Positions 38,539 to 50,578 of a stretch of 64,000 bases of DNA are shown here, piece after piece. The position numbers and the translations under genes are program-made. The DNA lies in NCBI GenBank assembly GCA_002633025.1, contig NMRB01001797.1, positions 71,549 to 135,548 on the forward strand, written 5' to 3'. The DNA comes from Notospermus geniculatus. Taxonomy: Eukaryota; Nemertea; Pilidiophora; Heteronemertea; Lineidae. Each line of letters opens with the position of its first letter. Position 1 is the stretch's first letter. The notes under the pieces were generated by a model. The model saw only the letters and a program-made list of their open reading frames with translations. It did not search any database and was not told where the DNA came from.

Positions 38539-38680
38539 CGTACACGTTCAATATTGTTGCACAATATGAGGACCAAAATGGGCAATATTATTGCCAATCT
38601 TTTTCCCACCCATCATGCTACAAGCAAATGCCCCTATTTTTGCCCCCATATTGTGCAATAATATTGATCATGTATGGGTT
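38539..38680. mobile_element. foldback element, about 140 bp
   Basis: ACGTTCAATATTGTTGCACA at the left mirrors TGTGCAATAATATTGATCATGT at the right. Inner arms GGACCAAAATGGGC and GCCCCTATTTTTGCC also pair. Confidence 0.65.
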
Positions 38681-38832
38681 GCTTTAGGTCATTATTTAGC
38701 ACTATATTTATTAGTTCTATCAGAAGTTTTGGGTAAATTAATGTACAGCAGTAGGAAACCGGAGTGCTTTGAAAAAATCTGAGCTGTGCAAGAGAACTAA
38801 ATCTGATCTGAACTAAATCTGATGAAGAAATT

Positions 38833-39121
38833 GGCTGATATTCATAAAAGCTAGCAAATGCTTTTATATCAAGTTGTGTACTACATTTACATTGGACCTT
38901 CCTGTACAAAACTCAAGTAAAAGCATTTGCTGTCAGCAAATGCTTTTATTCAAAATTTGCACAGCGAGGTCCAATGTAAATGTACTGCAAAACGTGAAGT
39001 AAAAGCATTTGCTCGTAAAAGTCAGCAAATGCTTTTACTTGAGATTGCACAGCGATGTCCAATGTAAATGTACTGCAAAACATGAAGCAAAAGTATATGC
39101 TACCTTTTATGAATATCAGCC
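38833..39121. mobile_element. MITE family O, copy 2, with internal duplications
   Basis: GGCTGATATTCATAAAAGCT at the left and its complement at the right. AGCAAATGCTTTTA/TAAAAGCATTTGCT occurs six times and GTCCAATGTAAATGTACTGC twice. Confidence 0.83.
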
Positions 39122-39810
39122 ATTGTCTTACCAGGAATTGATCCCAGAACCTCAGAGGTGACGGGTGCTGTCATTTCCACTGAACCAATCTGACAGCCGA
39201 AACAAAATTATGTGAAACTTCTACAGAGGTTAGTGATTTTCATGGACGTCAGGTAAACAGAGCAAAAATAAGTGGTGTCAATCTTATTTTTTTTAAATGT
39301 TTTTCTGTGTGGGCGAAGGTGGCAATTATAAAGCAACGTGTACGTGGATCAAAATCAATCTCCAAAGCACCACTCGACAGTATTTCACTGAATGTTATCG
39401 CAATATTTAATAATTGATGACCCGATGAATGAACTATGTCAACCAATAATTTCACAAAGTATGATTCAGTACGACGCCTGTGGGGGTATCACCAATTACC
39501 AGTGCATGTTGTTTGTTTGTGAGGATACGCTTTGCAAATTACATGATAGTGTTTGTATTGATGTGTTTAGTAATTACACGATATTTTATGTGATTATCAA
39601 CGTCTTGTTTGTAACACCAAACTCGGCCCTGATTCTCGCCAGAAGCACCACTTGTAAACACTTAAGAGTAAAACCCACAGTTTATTATCCACACGTCTTC
39701 TCAAAATAAATATTTTGAGCCGACCATAAGTCTTCTGGCTGTGGAACATGCAGTAAGGTGTTCAGGAATGATCTCTTTGATTTCTTGATAGCCACCTGCT
39801 TTGGCTCAAC
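39122..39810. other. intron/upstream sequence, nothing recognised
   Basis: No supported feature. Confidence 0.45.
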
Positions 39811-39816
39811 CATTGG

Positions 39817-39941
39817 CAGTGTTTCTGCCAGGAATTTTTTTAAGGGGGGACAAAGAGAAAATTTGACAGAATTCTTGGTCAACAAAACACAAATTTTGAC
39901 TTTTTAAGGAGGGGATGTAACCCCCTCTGGCGGAAACACTG
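39817..39941. mobile_element. family B hAT-like MITE, 125 bp
   Basis: CAGTGTTTCTGCCAGGAA ... CTCTGGCGGAAACACTG. Flanked by ATTGG (39812-39816) and ATTAG (39942-39946). Confidence 0.85.
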
Positions 39942-40227
39942 ATTAGCCGAAGCCGGGATGCTTTCATAATCAGGTGATACTCAGTCATAGTGGCATAGTG
40001 GCAACCTTCATGGCTGCCATCTGACGTTCCGAGTTCAGTTCCCTGGCATCATGCAATCTGATTCCTTGCATGAAAAGATGGTAATTTCTGAGTGACAGCA
40101 TCTTCTTGATTACAAAGGGTTGTGACATCGTTCTGCCCTCCGACTATATGCTCACACAAACACTTGACGAACTTCGCCGTGAGCTGTTTTCAACCGGATG
40201 TTCCTGTTTGTGGACTGACTCCCGGTG

Positions 40228-40595
40228 CAGGGCTCACATTTGGGGGCAATGTGGGCGACGTGGGGCGAAAATTTCGCCCAAAATAACTCCCAGGGAGACA
40301 TAAAGTCGCCTAAAAAAAAAAAAAAAAAAAAAATTTTTTTTTTTTTTTTTTTAGGGGTATATGATCCCCTCTGAAGCATTTTATGCACCCCAAAATGCCC
40401 AAATCCGCTCCTAAATGCCCTAAAATATCATCATTAAGTGTTAATTTCTTGCAAAGAGGCTGAAATCAAACAACTTTGTTAGATATGTCGTCCACAAACT
40501 TTATGTGAAGTCTCCCTCTTGAGAGTGAAGTCTCCCAAAGTTTTGAGGAGGGAGACATTATTTCTCCCTAATTTTAGACCCAAGTGTGAGCCCTG
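40228..40595. mobile_element. hAT-like element with perfect 5-bp duplication CGGTG
   Basis: CAGGGCTCACATTTGGG and CCCAAGTGTGAGCCCTG at the ends. CGGTG flanks both (40223-40227 and 40596-40600). Contains an A22-T19 tract at 40312-40352. 368 bp. Confidence 0.9.
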
Positions 40596-40604
40596 CGGTG
40601 TTAG

Positions 40605-41920
40605 TTTTATAATAACCGTTTTTCATCATAGATCGTTAACATTTGCAATAAATCTCAACATTTCTAAATACCATGTCAGTCTTTCTGTACACCAACCTTC
40701 TCTGTTTGTAGAACATTTTGTTACTTTTGTTCAACAGCATATTTCATGTAGTCATGGTAAATCATAATAGATAAAATGGCTGGACCATGGTAGGCCATGA
40801 TGTAATGCTGTCTTGGGAAGTTCCAATTTTCTACTGTGTCACAGTAAATAACCAGAACATGACAAATTAAGCAAGCCCAATATATTCTTGCCATTACAGT
40901 TTGTCTCATTTGACTCCAAGACTGCATGACAAACAAGAAACATGAAAAGTATAAAAGTATAAAGTACTCAAACTTCATAACATTCGAAAAAGAGCACAGC
41001 TACGATCTGAGAGAAAGAAGTATGAAAACCTACTTCAACACCAACCAAGTTTAACCGGCACCAACCAGACAGCCTCATCAACTCAAGCAAAACAGTTGAT
41101 CAGAAAACTGCTTGTCTAAAACTCTCCACACAACTTTCAAAAGATCCAGACAAAACATTCTTGCTAATGAACCATTCTGTTTACCATTTCGGGGAGTATT
41201 ATCCAAGCTTGTTATAAGGAAAACGCTGCTGTCTGAAGACAGACGTCTTCCAAACGGATAAGTGGAGCTCTTCAGAAATCATACAATAGTTACGAACCGA
41301 AAAATATCGGCAAGTCTGCCTGATCAAAACAAGTCTTCGAAGAAAAGTTTAATTTTAGCAAAAGGCAAACAAAGCAGGCACCGTTAAGTATAATGGAAAT
41401 TCATGGCTTCAGGATTTGAAAGTAATTAAAAAGAGCATGCAGAAAGTTTATTAAACATTCAGTTACATGGAGACGTACTTTACCAGGGTAGAGTTGAGGG
41501 GGCTGTTATACTGTGCACTACACATCTTTATTTTTTTTAAACTTCTCAACAATTCAGTTTAATAACGAATGTGCATGTCATCAACTTCTGCAGATCGATA
41601 TCGCGTTGTGTTGATTAGCACCCACGGCGCCATCCACGTCAAAAGATAAAAGATACTTTCCTGTCTAATGAGTCTATTATATTTTATTCATAATCCTCCT
41701 GACAGCCTGTTGATGCCAAAACATGAAGCAGTGGCAAGCAGCAAATGAGAATTTAAGAGAGCATTAGTCAATGTTAGTCATGTTTGTGCATGCTACATCG
41801 TGGCTGTTGTCAAAGACATAAAACATCCGGCAACCTGCACCCACTTCACACCGAGGAAGGTGCAGCATGCAATTGCTGCGACTAAAGTGCAAGGTGCAAT
41901 GAACCTTCCTTGCATGATCA
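40605..41920. other. intron/upstream sequence, nothing recognised
   Basis: AT-rich, unassigned. Confidence 0.45.
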
Positions 41921-41927
41921 TACGGCC

Positions 41928-42206
41928 TCTGATGTCCCACCTAGAGACCTCTTGATGCCCAAAATATTGACCTCTGATGTCCCACCTACTGGCCTCTGAT
42001 GTCACACATGCAGGCCGGCCTCAGATGTCCCACATATTGGCCTCTGATGTCCCACCTAGCCTCTGATGTCCCACCTACTGGCCTCTGATGTCCCACCTAC
42101 TGGCCTCTGATGTCCCACATGCAGGCCTCAGATGTCCCATACAGGCCTCAGATGCCCCACATATTGGCCTGTGATGTCCCACCTACTGGCCTCTGATGTC
42201 CCACCT
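41928..42206. repeat. 22-24-bp minisatellite, about 12 units
   Basis: Core CCTCTGATGTCCCACCTACT, with variants GATGTCACACATGCAGG and CAGATGTCCCATACAGG. Lengths vary by a few bases. Confidence 0.9.
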
Positions 42207-43065
42207 GCTGATCTAGCCATAACTGTTGGCTTTGCTTGGTGCCCTCAGGAAATCTAAAAATTTGTCACAGCCATTTTTCTTCAATAGCACCAAAAAGTTA
42301 TCTTTCACCAAAAAGTTATCTTTTTTGAAAAATTGGAAGTGTCCTGAGTTTGGCCAAAAATGGCTGAGCTCTTTAAGAAACTCATTCCCGAGTCGAGCAG
42401 GAAGAAGGGTATGCAACAATTATGCTGGTGGACACAAAGCCTTTTATGCATGCCTTTGGTTACATACATTGTACCTGTCAACATGTGTTTTTCTTTTTGG
42501 GTTCGCAACAATGAAATGGAAAGTTTTTGAAGTGCAAATGGTGTGTTTCCATTGTTGCATGCATAATTAATGAGTCGGTTCCTTGTGCCGATGCACAGTA
42601 AATAAACAATCCTAGGTACGTGCCCGAGAACTCTGAACAGCGAAGTGGAAGCCGCCCGAGGAACATACATGTTGCGATATTGGGTCATGTCATATGAATA
42701 AGGAAGGGCAAGTAACCTGAAATCCACTTCACAAATGCAAAATATAAGTACATGTATACAACACTGTGCTTGTACATGTACACATATTGTATCATACTTA
42801 AATTTGACAAGAGTTTTTTGTGTGTGTTTGTTTGTTTGCGATTTTCTCCAAGACTGATGAACGGATTGCCCCCAAACTTGGTATGGACATGCACAGGGAC
42901 CTCGGAAGTGTCCTTACGAAGCCCGAATTTTTATATGACTTCAAAATATCAAGATATTAACGAAAATAACAATGCTGTTTAGGCCTTTTGATGTCATGGC
43001 GTCATCCGGGACGTCAGCAATGTCATGTGATGAAATGACATCATTACGCATCCAAGCGCTCCTAA
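42207..43065. other. intron/upstream sequence, nothing recognised
   Basis: A direct repeat CACCAAAAAGTTATCTTT is at 42288-42320. No gene supported. Confidence 0.45.
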
Positions 43066-43072
43066 TGACATA

Positions 43073-43275
43073 TTGAGCAGTTCCCCCACTGAACGGGTAT
43101 TGCCTAGTGGAGGTACTAAAAGCAATATTCCAGAGCAAAAAGCAATGGTTCGTTTCCAACTTCTTGATTTGCCTCCTGTTGAAGATGTAAGAATCTGCCT
43201 CGTTGACCAGAAGGCCCCATTAACAATTCTACCTGCACCATCAGACCTGTCTTCTGCTTCAGATTCTCTTTCAGG
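43073..43275 (+). CDS. possible coding exon, function unknown
   Basis: An open plus-strand frame reads with protein-like composition (QKAMVRFQLLDLPPVEDVRI, then VDQKAPLTILPAP and an SSASDSLSG end). It meets a donor-like TCAG|GTAGCC at 43275-43276. No convincing acceptor is placed. I do not recognise the peptide. The reverse frame is open too, so the strand is uncertain. It could be a piece of an old transposon or a gene nested in the prickle intron. Confidence 0.25.
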
Positions 43276-43365
43276 TAGCCCATAATCATTCACCGACTCA
43301 GGAAATTCAAATGAAAAACTTGTTTTTTGATGCAATGTACGGGAGCTGTACACAACAAGCATAAC

Positions 43366-43638
43366 CAGGGGGCAGACCAAGGATTCTGGTAAAGGGGGTA
43401 CAGAAGGCCACAGGCTGACCGACGAAGGCAACCACCGAAGGTGGGAAAGTCACGGGCGGTCTCCCCCCAGAAAATTTTGAAATCTAGAAGGCCGTTGGTG
43501 CGATTTTCCAGCATCTGAAGGACAAATTACCAGGCAATTCTGTGGCACTTTGAAAATGGGCAGTTTTTCTAACGTTCGTCACCGAAAAATAGGGGGGGGG
43601 GGGACACGGGCTGGGTTTGCCCCCTGGATCTGTGCCTG
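43366..43638. mobile_element. family D hAT-like element, 273 bp, duplication ATAAC
   Basis: CAGGGGGCAGACCAAGG ... CCCCCTGGATCTGTGCCTG. ATAAC is at 43361-43365 and 43639-43643. Shares AAATTTTGAA(A)TCTAGA and CAGCATCTG with 44728-45000. Confidence 0.9.
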
Positions 43639-43643
43639 ATAAC

Positions 43644-44368
43644 ACTGGCAGATACCCCAGCAGAAGGAAACTGTGGTAAGCTCTAGTTTCCTCAGTCCAG
43701 CATCATTGGCAGGTCCAGTTGACCCCAGGTCTGATGCAATTTTCTTGTTTTATGAAGGGAGGATTAGCAATACCACATCACGACATGGCATTGCATGGCC
43801 CGATTGCATGAACAGACCAGCATGGCCAACATTGCATGGCTGGCATTCATGGTTGGCATAAAGCACGGCTGGCATTGCACGGTCGTTAGCGGCATTTCAT
43901 TCTTCCTCATCAGGTGGAAAAAGAAGGCATCAGAGAACTGATCTAGTTCTCAATCACCCCCCTCAAACATTCTGATAAAAGAAGAGTTATCTTCCAGAAA
44001 CGCTGCTTCTTATTTATGAAAGAGAGGTGTTGAGTTAAAAATATATTGCTCGTGTAAACATGCCTTGTTTTTACCCACAATGCTTCAGGGCAGAGTCTGC
44101 ACAGACGCATAACGTATTCTCATTCTCGGTGGTAAAAAATATCCATAGGAACTGGTATCGATGCTCGCATTACAAAAACACAGAACTTTTTTTTTGTCTG
44201 CATGTACAGCTACACGAGTCAGAATCGACTGCTAGAAAACCTTTGATAGTTTCCAAGTGGCCAGAATGAACCATATGTTCGTAATCGGTATAAACGTTGT
44301 GTTGGTTCTTGACTCGGTTTTCCAACCGGCAGCTGCAAAGCTGTATTGTTGTTAATTCGAAGCTACAC
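43644..44368. other. intron/upstream sequence; degenerate TGGCATTGCATGGC repeats at 43785-43895
   Basis: Short imperfect repeats of GGCATTGCATGGC; otherwise nothing recognised. Confidence 0.5.
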
Positions 44369-45010
44369 AAGCCTTGGTAATACACTACATAAAATCCCTG
44401 GTTTTTTTCTGGTCACCATGAATTGCCGGGCTTCAAGAAACCCGTGTCTGAAAAACACGGGTTTTTCAAACACGGCAAGCTCGCCGTGCTTTTCGAAATC
44501 CCCGTGTTTTCGTTAGTTCTTAGCACGGCTACAGATGGCGCAGCCATTAAGTGACGTCGTTTTCGTGCCTCCAACAGTGTGCCAATACAGAAATGACCGA
44601 AGAGTCAGTGCATGCAGCGTACCTGTCACCGGACTACTTAGGTAACTACAATGTAGTAGTGTGACCTCTCGCGGGCTTTTCTTACACATGGGTCTGGAAA
44701 AACACGGGTGTTTTCAACAGGTGTAACCAGGGGGCGGATCCAGGATTTTGGAATGGGGGGGGCCCGGTCATCGTCGGCCGCAGGAAACCACCGTCGGAAG
44801 CCACGACGGGGGATAAATTTTGAATTCTAGATGCGCTTAGATATGATTTCCAAGCATCTGGGGGCAGGATTTCCTCATGTATGTACTCAATTTTTCGGAG
44901 TTATTGCAACCTACCCCCTCATTAACCCATTTTTTTGTTGGTCTTCCAAAAATGAGGGGGGGGGGGTGGCCCGGTCAGCCCCCCTCTGGATCCGCGCCTG
45001 GTAACCGTAG
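44369..45010. mobile_element. family G hAT-like MITE, copy 2, hosting family D in its right end
   Basis: Interior nearly identical to 47972-48346 (GCCGGGCTTCAAGAAACCCG, TCAGTGCATGCAGCG). The right terminal repeat GTGTAACC...GTAGC is interrupted after GTGTAAC. Confidence 0.83.
44728..45000. mobile_element. family D hAT-like element, 273 bp, duplication GTAAC, nested in family G
   Basis: CAGGGGGCGGATCCAGG ... CCTCTGGATCCGCGCCTG. GTAAC is at 44723-44727 and 45001-45005. Same length as the copy at 43366-43638. Confidence 0.92.
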
Positions 45011-45093
45011 CTTTTGTCTATCATGATTTGAGTAATGAATTTGTTGGACATCAACCACGCGTGGCAAAAAACATGGTTGGTGTATTCTTTCTT

Positions 45094-45554
45094 TCAACGG
45101 AAAACAAGCTGCTTGGAATAGAGTGCATTCCTACTGAGTTTCATCAACGAGAAGAATGCAGCATATAATTTTTCGGTAATTTGCCAACGTAGCGATCTTA
45201 GAGATTTCACAGCCTGAAGTTTGCCCGCAGGCACTGGAAGCCAGACGGACCACATACGAGGCCTTTCTTCCAGCATTTGAAGAATGTGAACCTTGCAAAA
45301 GATCAACTGGTTGCAGAGGTTTTTGCAAGCATCGTGCAGATTACCGTTCAGCTTGATATCCATGGAAAAGCAAAAGCTTCTCAGCTTCGTGGGATTTATT
45401 TTCAGCAACAGGTTGTGTTTCCGCCACAGATGGGCATCTTCTTGCTTCAGCGCTGTCAGTTTTTTATCATCGGGGGAGAGAAAGCTCACAACTATCCCTC
45501 GAACTGAATTGAAACGAGAGCTGAACAAAAGGTTATCAGTGGAATTAAGATCTG
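45094..45554 (-). pseudogene. possible degraded coding fragment, unknown family
   Basis: A good acceptor (CAAACACTTGCAG, AG at 45556-45555, minus strand) opens a frame of about 150 codons with coding-like text (SPDDKKLTALKQEDAHLWRK). A second frame takes over the coding-like character from about 45350 (HEAEKLLLFHGYQAE, later SNAGRKASYVVRLAS) and ends at a TAG near 45134. That pattern fits a frameshifted old gene or transposon fragment. No family recognised, and chance cannot be excluded. Confidence 0.25.
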
Positions 45555-45708
45555 CTGCAAGTGTTTGTCAAAAGTAGAGAAAATTGGAGCCTTAATTCTG
45601 GGCTCCACGTCTGGCAATGGGGACCATTAACGAAAAAGAAGCTTATTCAAGTTGCTTTCCCTGAGAAGAGGTTCTTTTTTCCAAAGTAGAGTTGAGTTTA
45701 CAGATGTA

Positions 45709-45913
45709 CAGTGCTGGCCAAAATTATTCCAACAGTAGGTATACAAAGTTGCCGTACAAAGTCTGGTTTCCATTTTTCACTTCTAACAATTGGAAAAGGT
45801 GCACTGCTCGGAGGAAAGTAAAGTTGTTTCATTGGTACATTGATTGCCATTGCGACACAAAGAACTGAAATATCTACAGAATGCCAGTGTTCTAATAATT
45901 TTGGCCACCGCTG
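45709..45913. mobile_element. Tc1/mariner-type MITE, TA duplication
   Basis: CAGTGCTGGCCAAAATTATT at the left mirrors AATAATTTTGGCCACCGCTG at the right. TA flanks both sides (45707-45708 and 45914-45915). CAGTG...CACTG-type ends and TA targets are typical of Tc1-like elements. 205 bp, no transposase. Confidence 0.9.
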
Positions 45914-46231
45914 TACTTGAAGATCATCCTGCTAGGTACTTTCCAACGTTTTGAAATTCAAAGATAGACTCCATGTGAATCGAGTGAAAAATGGGCGGAG
46001 TAAATCTGAAACCACCTTGAAGACTACACTGCTTTAGTCATAGCCAACAAGTTGCATATTTCACATTGAAACACCAATATCATGCATGGCTTTTCATTTC
46101 ATACATGTACGTACAATGACTAATGGTATGACATGTACAATGGAAGTGTTGAAAACTATATGAGAATTAGTCAGGTGCGAATATTTTTAGGCTAATCCTG
46201 AAGATTTGTCATTGGTAGGAACTGGTACGTA

Positions 46232-47545
46232 GTGTTCTCCACTACCTTCCAAGACTCGGCGGTGCGCCGATTCATGGAGGCCCAATGGACCTATTGCGCC
46301 GGGTCATAAATGTGCCGCCGAGTCTAAAAATTTCACCGCCGAGTCAAAAAAAGAAAAAAGTTCTTTCTCTACAACTCCCTCTGACATCGTTATCCAAGCA
46401 ATAATCGGGTACTCAACTGGTTGACAGACCCACGGCTTCCTAACTGACGCAACCTTGAAGTCGGCTTCATTGATGGAACTCCCGACATCAGCATTCAATC
46501 TGAGAAGAGATCGTCATGTTTCCTTCACCATTTCTCTCAAAGTATTTCTACATTCCTTTGTAAACTATTTGGCTGTAATCCAGAAAGAGTGTGCTTCCCA
46601 GTCATGCCAGTGTTGGTTGGTACTTTCTTTCCATTAAACTGATATTTACTTAGATTAGACGTTGAGGTTACTAAACGCCGTAGCAAGGTGCAGAATTGTC
46701 AACGATCTTTCATTCACTCAAGGCCATCTTTCTCACACGAAAAAAAAACAGACAAACTAAAACTATTTTGGTTGTGATGCTGACAAAATATCCTTTCCAA
46801 AGATGTAACATCATACAGTGTTTACTGCTCCAGTCCAGGTCCTGTATATTTACTTAAAGTCAAAGAAAGACTGCCATCCGACTTACTTACATGTAAATGA
46901 GCATGCCCTGACAATGGTTTGGCGGGAAACCCCATGTGAGGAACTGGGAAGGCACTTTGCATAATTTGCATATTCAAATACATGACCCAGACTGCGTGAC
47001 CTATTAATCATCCAATGGGCGAGGGGATGCCACAGGGATTCCCATGTGACATCATTGTTTCAACTATATTTGGCAACCATGTGCATGGGATGCTGACACT
47101 TGCAGGAAGCATGGATGAGTGCGTCATATCATCGAACTGTGTGCTGTAGTTTGTCTGGATTTTCTCCGATGGGGTGGAAATGTGCCTAACAATGAAGTTT
47201 TGAACCATCACAACATACTAAGAGTGAATTGTGTACCATGCTGATGTGCTTCAGGCTCCTTTATTACTGGTTTTAGTGGTCATCTCAGATTGTTTTTTCC
47301 CCCATACCTCTCCGACATCGGTGAAATACACCCGACTTCCGAGATTTCCTATTCAAAATAAGCATTCCAGCTCCTTCTAATATGTTGAAATATCCACTCA
47401 GATGCGAGGAAATGACGTCTTAGGGGGTCTGGAATCCAAAATTTTCTTGAGGGAGGGCCCCCAGCCCCCCCCAATTTTTTCTTTTTCTCGCGCCTTCGGC
47501 GCTCGAACCCGCCGAGTCATCACCAATGGCAGTGGAGAACACTGG
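46232..47545. mobile_element. hAT-like element, about 1.3 kb, no intact transposase
   Basis: The left end TAGTGTTCTCCACTACC pairs with the complement of the right end, CAGTGTTCTCCACTGCC. GACTCGGCGG follows both ends inward. GGAACTGGTAC precedes the left end and GGAACTGTAC follows the right. The interior ORFs are short. Confidence 0.65.
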
Positions 47546-47546
47546 A

Positions 47547-47970
47547 ACTGTACACTTTCTGGTTGAACAGTGCATGCCAGCTCTGATGGTGACGGAGTGC
47601 ACTTGTAACTGTAGAAGAACGGGCACTTCTGTATTTTAAATCATTATATTCTTAGCTAGATTTCTCACTTGAAGATTTTTAAGGACCTTTGTTGTTGTGA
47701 AATGCTCAGATACAATTTCACATCGTTCAACGAACCACACTGCAGGCTCGCAGTGAATTTATTGGAAGTGTGAATATAAAGCGAACAAAAAAAGTAATGG
47801 ATTTTGGCCAGTAGTAGTAATTATTGGCAGTGATTAGCAGTAACAAGTATGTAATTGTGACCTGCTCTAAAAAAAGTATCGTTAGGCGCTTGTCGCAAAC
47901 AAGGAAAGCATTGTGGCCTACACAACAGCTGAAATGTACGTCTGCCATTGTCTGCAGGTTGACTATACAT
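47547..47970. other. nothing recognised
   Basis: No supported feature. Confidence 0.45.
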
Positions 47971-47971
47971 G

Positions 47972-48346
47972 TAGCCGTGGTTACACTACATAAAATCCCC
48001 AGGTTTTTTGCGGTCACACCTATGAATTGCCGGGCTTCAAGAAACCCGTGTCTGAAAAACACGGGTTTTTGAAGCATGGCAAGGTCGCCGTGCTTTTTGA
48101 AATCCCCGTGTTTTCGTTAGTTCGCTACAGCCATTAAGTAATGTCGTTTTCGCGCCTCCAACAATGTGTACCAATACAGAAATGAACGAAGAGTCAGTGC
48201 ATGCAGCGCACCTGTTGCCGGGCTACTTAACTACATAACTACAATGTAGTAGTGTGACCTCTCGCCGGGTTTTTCGTACACACGGGTTTGATGGCGTTAC
48301 GGGTCTGGAAAAACACGGGTATTTTCAACAGGTGTAACCTTAGCTA
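47972..48346. mobile_element. family G hAT-like MITE, copy 3 (uninterrupted)
   Basis: TAGCCGTGGTTACACTACAT at the left; GGTGTAACCTTAGCTA at the right. 375 bp. No clear flanking duplication. Confidence 0.83.
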
Positions 48347-49036
48347 GTAGTTGAGTAACTGTGACCACTGATGATCACTTGTGAAAAATGCCTACTTTTG
48401 GTGGAGTGGCTGATGGTCACATTTGGAATGTGATGAAGCTCTTAATCCTGAGCATTATTTACAACTTTTTGTCATTGATATCAAAAAGTCGCAACATGAG
48501 TGATACTTCTCTGGGAACATTTTGCCTGAACTATTCCTCACAAAGAGAACACCGTATCAAGGCTAGGAAATTGACAGGAATCCAACAAGTTACTGCGTAC
48601 AATACGCCTGATTAGCAAAGTACCTGAAGCGTCTCATTTTTTTACATTCATTAGTTCAACCTTCCAGTTCAGGAAGCTTCTGAGAGAAAAGATAACCGGT
48701 GGCTTGTTCCGTCAGTCACTCCCCGGGCGCTGATGGGCCTCCTGATTAAAATCAAACCGTTTCCATTTAGCCAATCAAAACAAACATTTCTTTAAACTGT
48801 TCAACCTGTAGAACAGAATATTTGGTGAAAATATCAAGTCAGTTTTCAAGTTCCTGAATGCGTGCTGATTTTCTTTGTAAATTCGTTTTAACCTGTTCCG
48901 TGGAGATGAGGAATTTGATGATAGAACTTGCACCTTGGGAAGGTCATCTTGCAAACAAAGCCTGCCGTATACATGTACCTTCTCCATAATTCCTTTTATA
49001 CAAAGTTTAAGGCTTAAACTTCAAAGTGGCTAAGTG
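48347..49036. other. nothing recognised
   Basis: No supported feature. Confidence 0.45.
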
Positions 49037-49041
49037 CATCT

Positions 49042-49218
49042 CAGGGGCGGATCCAGGACTTGGGAAAAAAGAGGGGTGCCCTGTGCTAGGAACATTGAAA
49101 TCTGCTGTGAATTTCAATGATTTTGCTCCAAATTCCAGAATTTCACGGTTGATTTTGCAGACTTGTTGGCCAAAACGGGAGGTGCATGCCCGGGGCACCC
49201 CCTCTGGATCCACAACTG
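49042..49218. mobile_element. family C hAT-like MITE, 177 bp, duplication CATCT
   Basis: CAGGGGCGGATCCAGG ... CTCTGGATCCACAACTG. CATCT is at 49037-49041 and 49219-49223. Confidence 0.9.
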
Positions 49219-49331
49219 CATCTACTGATGCTTTGGTTTAGAGTGCTGTCAAAGAGAGTAATGCTTCCACTGCATCACTCAGACTCTTCAAACATCTCAG
49301 AATCAGCAGCAGTTTAAACTCCCCCCCCCCC

Positions 49332-49629
49332 NNNNNNNNNNNNNNNNNNNNNNNNNNNNNNNNNNNNNNNNNNNNNNNNNNNNNNNNNNNNNNNNNNNNN
49401 NNNNNNNNNNNNNNNNNNNNNNNNNNNNNNNNNNNNNNNNNNNNNNNNNNNNNNNNNNNNNNNNNNNNNNNNNNNNNNNNNNNNNNNNNNNNNNNNNNNN
49501 NNNNNNNNNNNNNNNNNNNNNNNNNNNNNNNNNNNNNNNNNNNNNNNNNNNNNNNNNNNNNNNNNNNNNNNNNNNNNNNNNNNNNNNNNNNNNNNNNNNN
49601 NNNNNNNNNNNNNNNNNNNNNNNNNNNNN
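49332..49629. other. assembly gap (298 N)
   Basis: Run of n directly after a C11 homopolymer. Confidence 1.
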
Positions 49630-49689
49630 GGTTTTATTATAGTCTGATATCAATGGCATTGGTAGAGGTGTCATCTGACTTTACACGTT

Positions 49690-49917
49690 AACCCCAGTCT
49701 ATCCTGAAACCTTCAGCAGAATTCAGATGAGCTGCTCATTCAGCGCTACAATCTGAGCATTTCCGAACGGTATCCATTTATACACCTGGGTGGAGAGAGG
49801 CCAGTGAAGGCAAAGAGACTTGCCCAAGGTCTCACGCCTCAGTGGGATTCGAACCCGGGACCCTCTGACCGCTAGTGACTAAGTCGGAGACCCAAACCAC
49901 TACACCACCGTGGCTCC
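49690..49917 (-). mobile_element. tRNA-derived SINE family 2
   Basis: On the minus strand, an A-box-like GGTGGTGTAGTGG and a B-box GGTTCGAATCC are followed by CTTGGGCAAGTCTCTTTGCC and CCACCCAGGTGTATAAATGG. The head matches the tandem heads at 20529-20830. The 3' limit is uncertain. Confidence 0.8.
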
Positions 49918-50299
49918 CTTAAGGACATTTGAGGCTGACTGTCCTGATTACAGAGGTCAAAATGAATTGGACAGATGAAGGATAAACCACTTCACGATAC
50001 TGAATTTGGGTGCCTTTATATCAAAAATATTAGAGATGTTCGCTAAGGGAGGTTCCACTGGATTTCGCACTTTCTTTCTGTTGAACAAAAATGCACTGTA
50101 TGGACCTGCATAGAATAGAATCAGAAATAGCATTTACAAGACTTGATTCACTCCACCCAAGATCAGTACGACTGCATGCGAATGAAAACTACCAAAGCAG
50201 GAATTCCTGTTTTTAGTTTCACATTATCTTTTTGCTGGGATAGTCAAACTATCATACATGGTACATACACTGCAGCGCAAGCTGATCTTTATCACCTAG

Positions 50300-50578
50300 C
50301 ACTATTGAACATGGAGCGCTGATGAATCCCAAAGGCATCGTAAACTCTTGATATTTCACGACTGGGACCACTTTAAGCATTCAAAGGATCAAAGGATGAA
50401 CAAGTTATATTATCATAGTTCTAGACATGTACTAGAATTTACATCCTTGTACATGATAAATTATCGGCAGATAGACGAGTTTTCAAAGAAAAATCCATTA
50501 GACGAAATTTATAGGGAAATCGATAGTTTCGTTCAAAATGTGCAGGCAGTTTTTGTAAACACAACAAACAAATGGTAA
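50300..50578 (+). other. open frame of 92 codons, unassigned
   Basis: Plus-strand frame ending TAA at 50576-50578, with protein-like composition (NYRQIDEFSKKNPLDEIYRE). No family, start or splice site supports it, so I do not call a gene. Confidence 0.2.

Noticed and set aside
42994-43431. Minus-strand ORF of 145 codons
   Set aside because: Overlaps a family D hAT-like element and is antisense to another open frame; no domain.
49843-49917. tRNA gene candidate on the minus strand
   Set aside because: Same reason: SINE head, also seen as tandem degenerate copies at 20529-20830.
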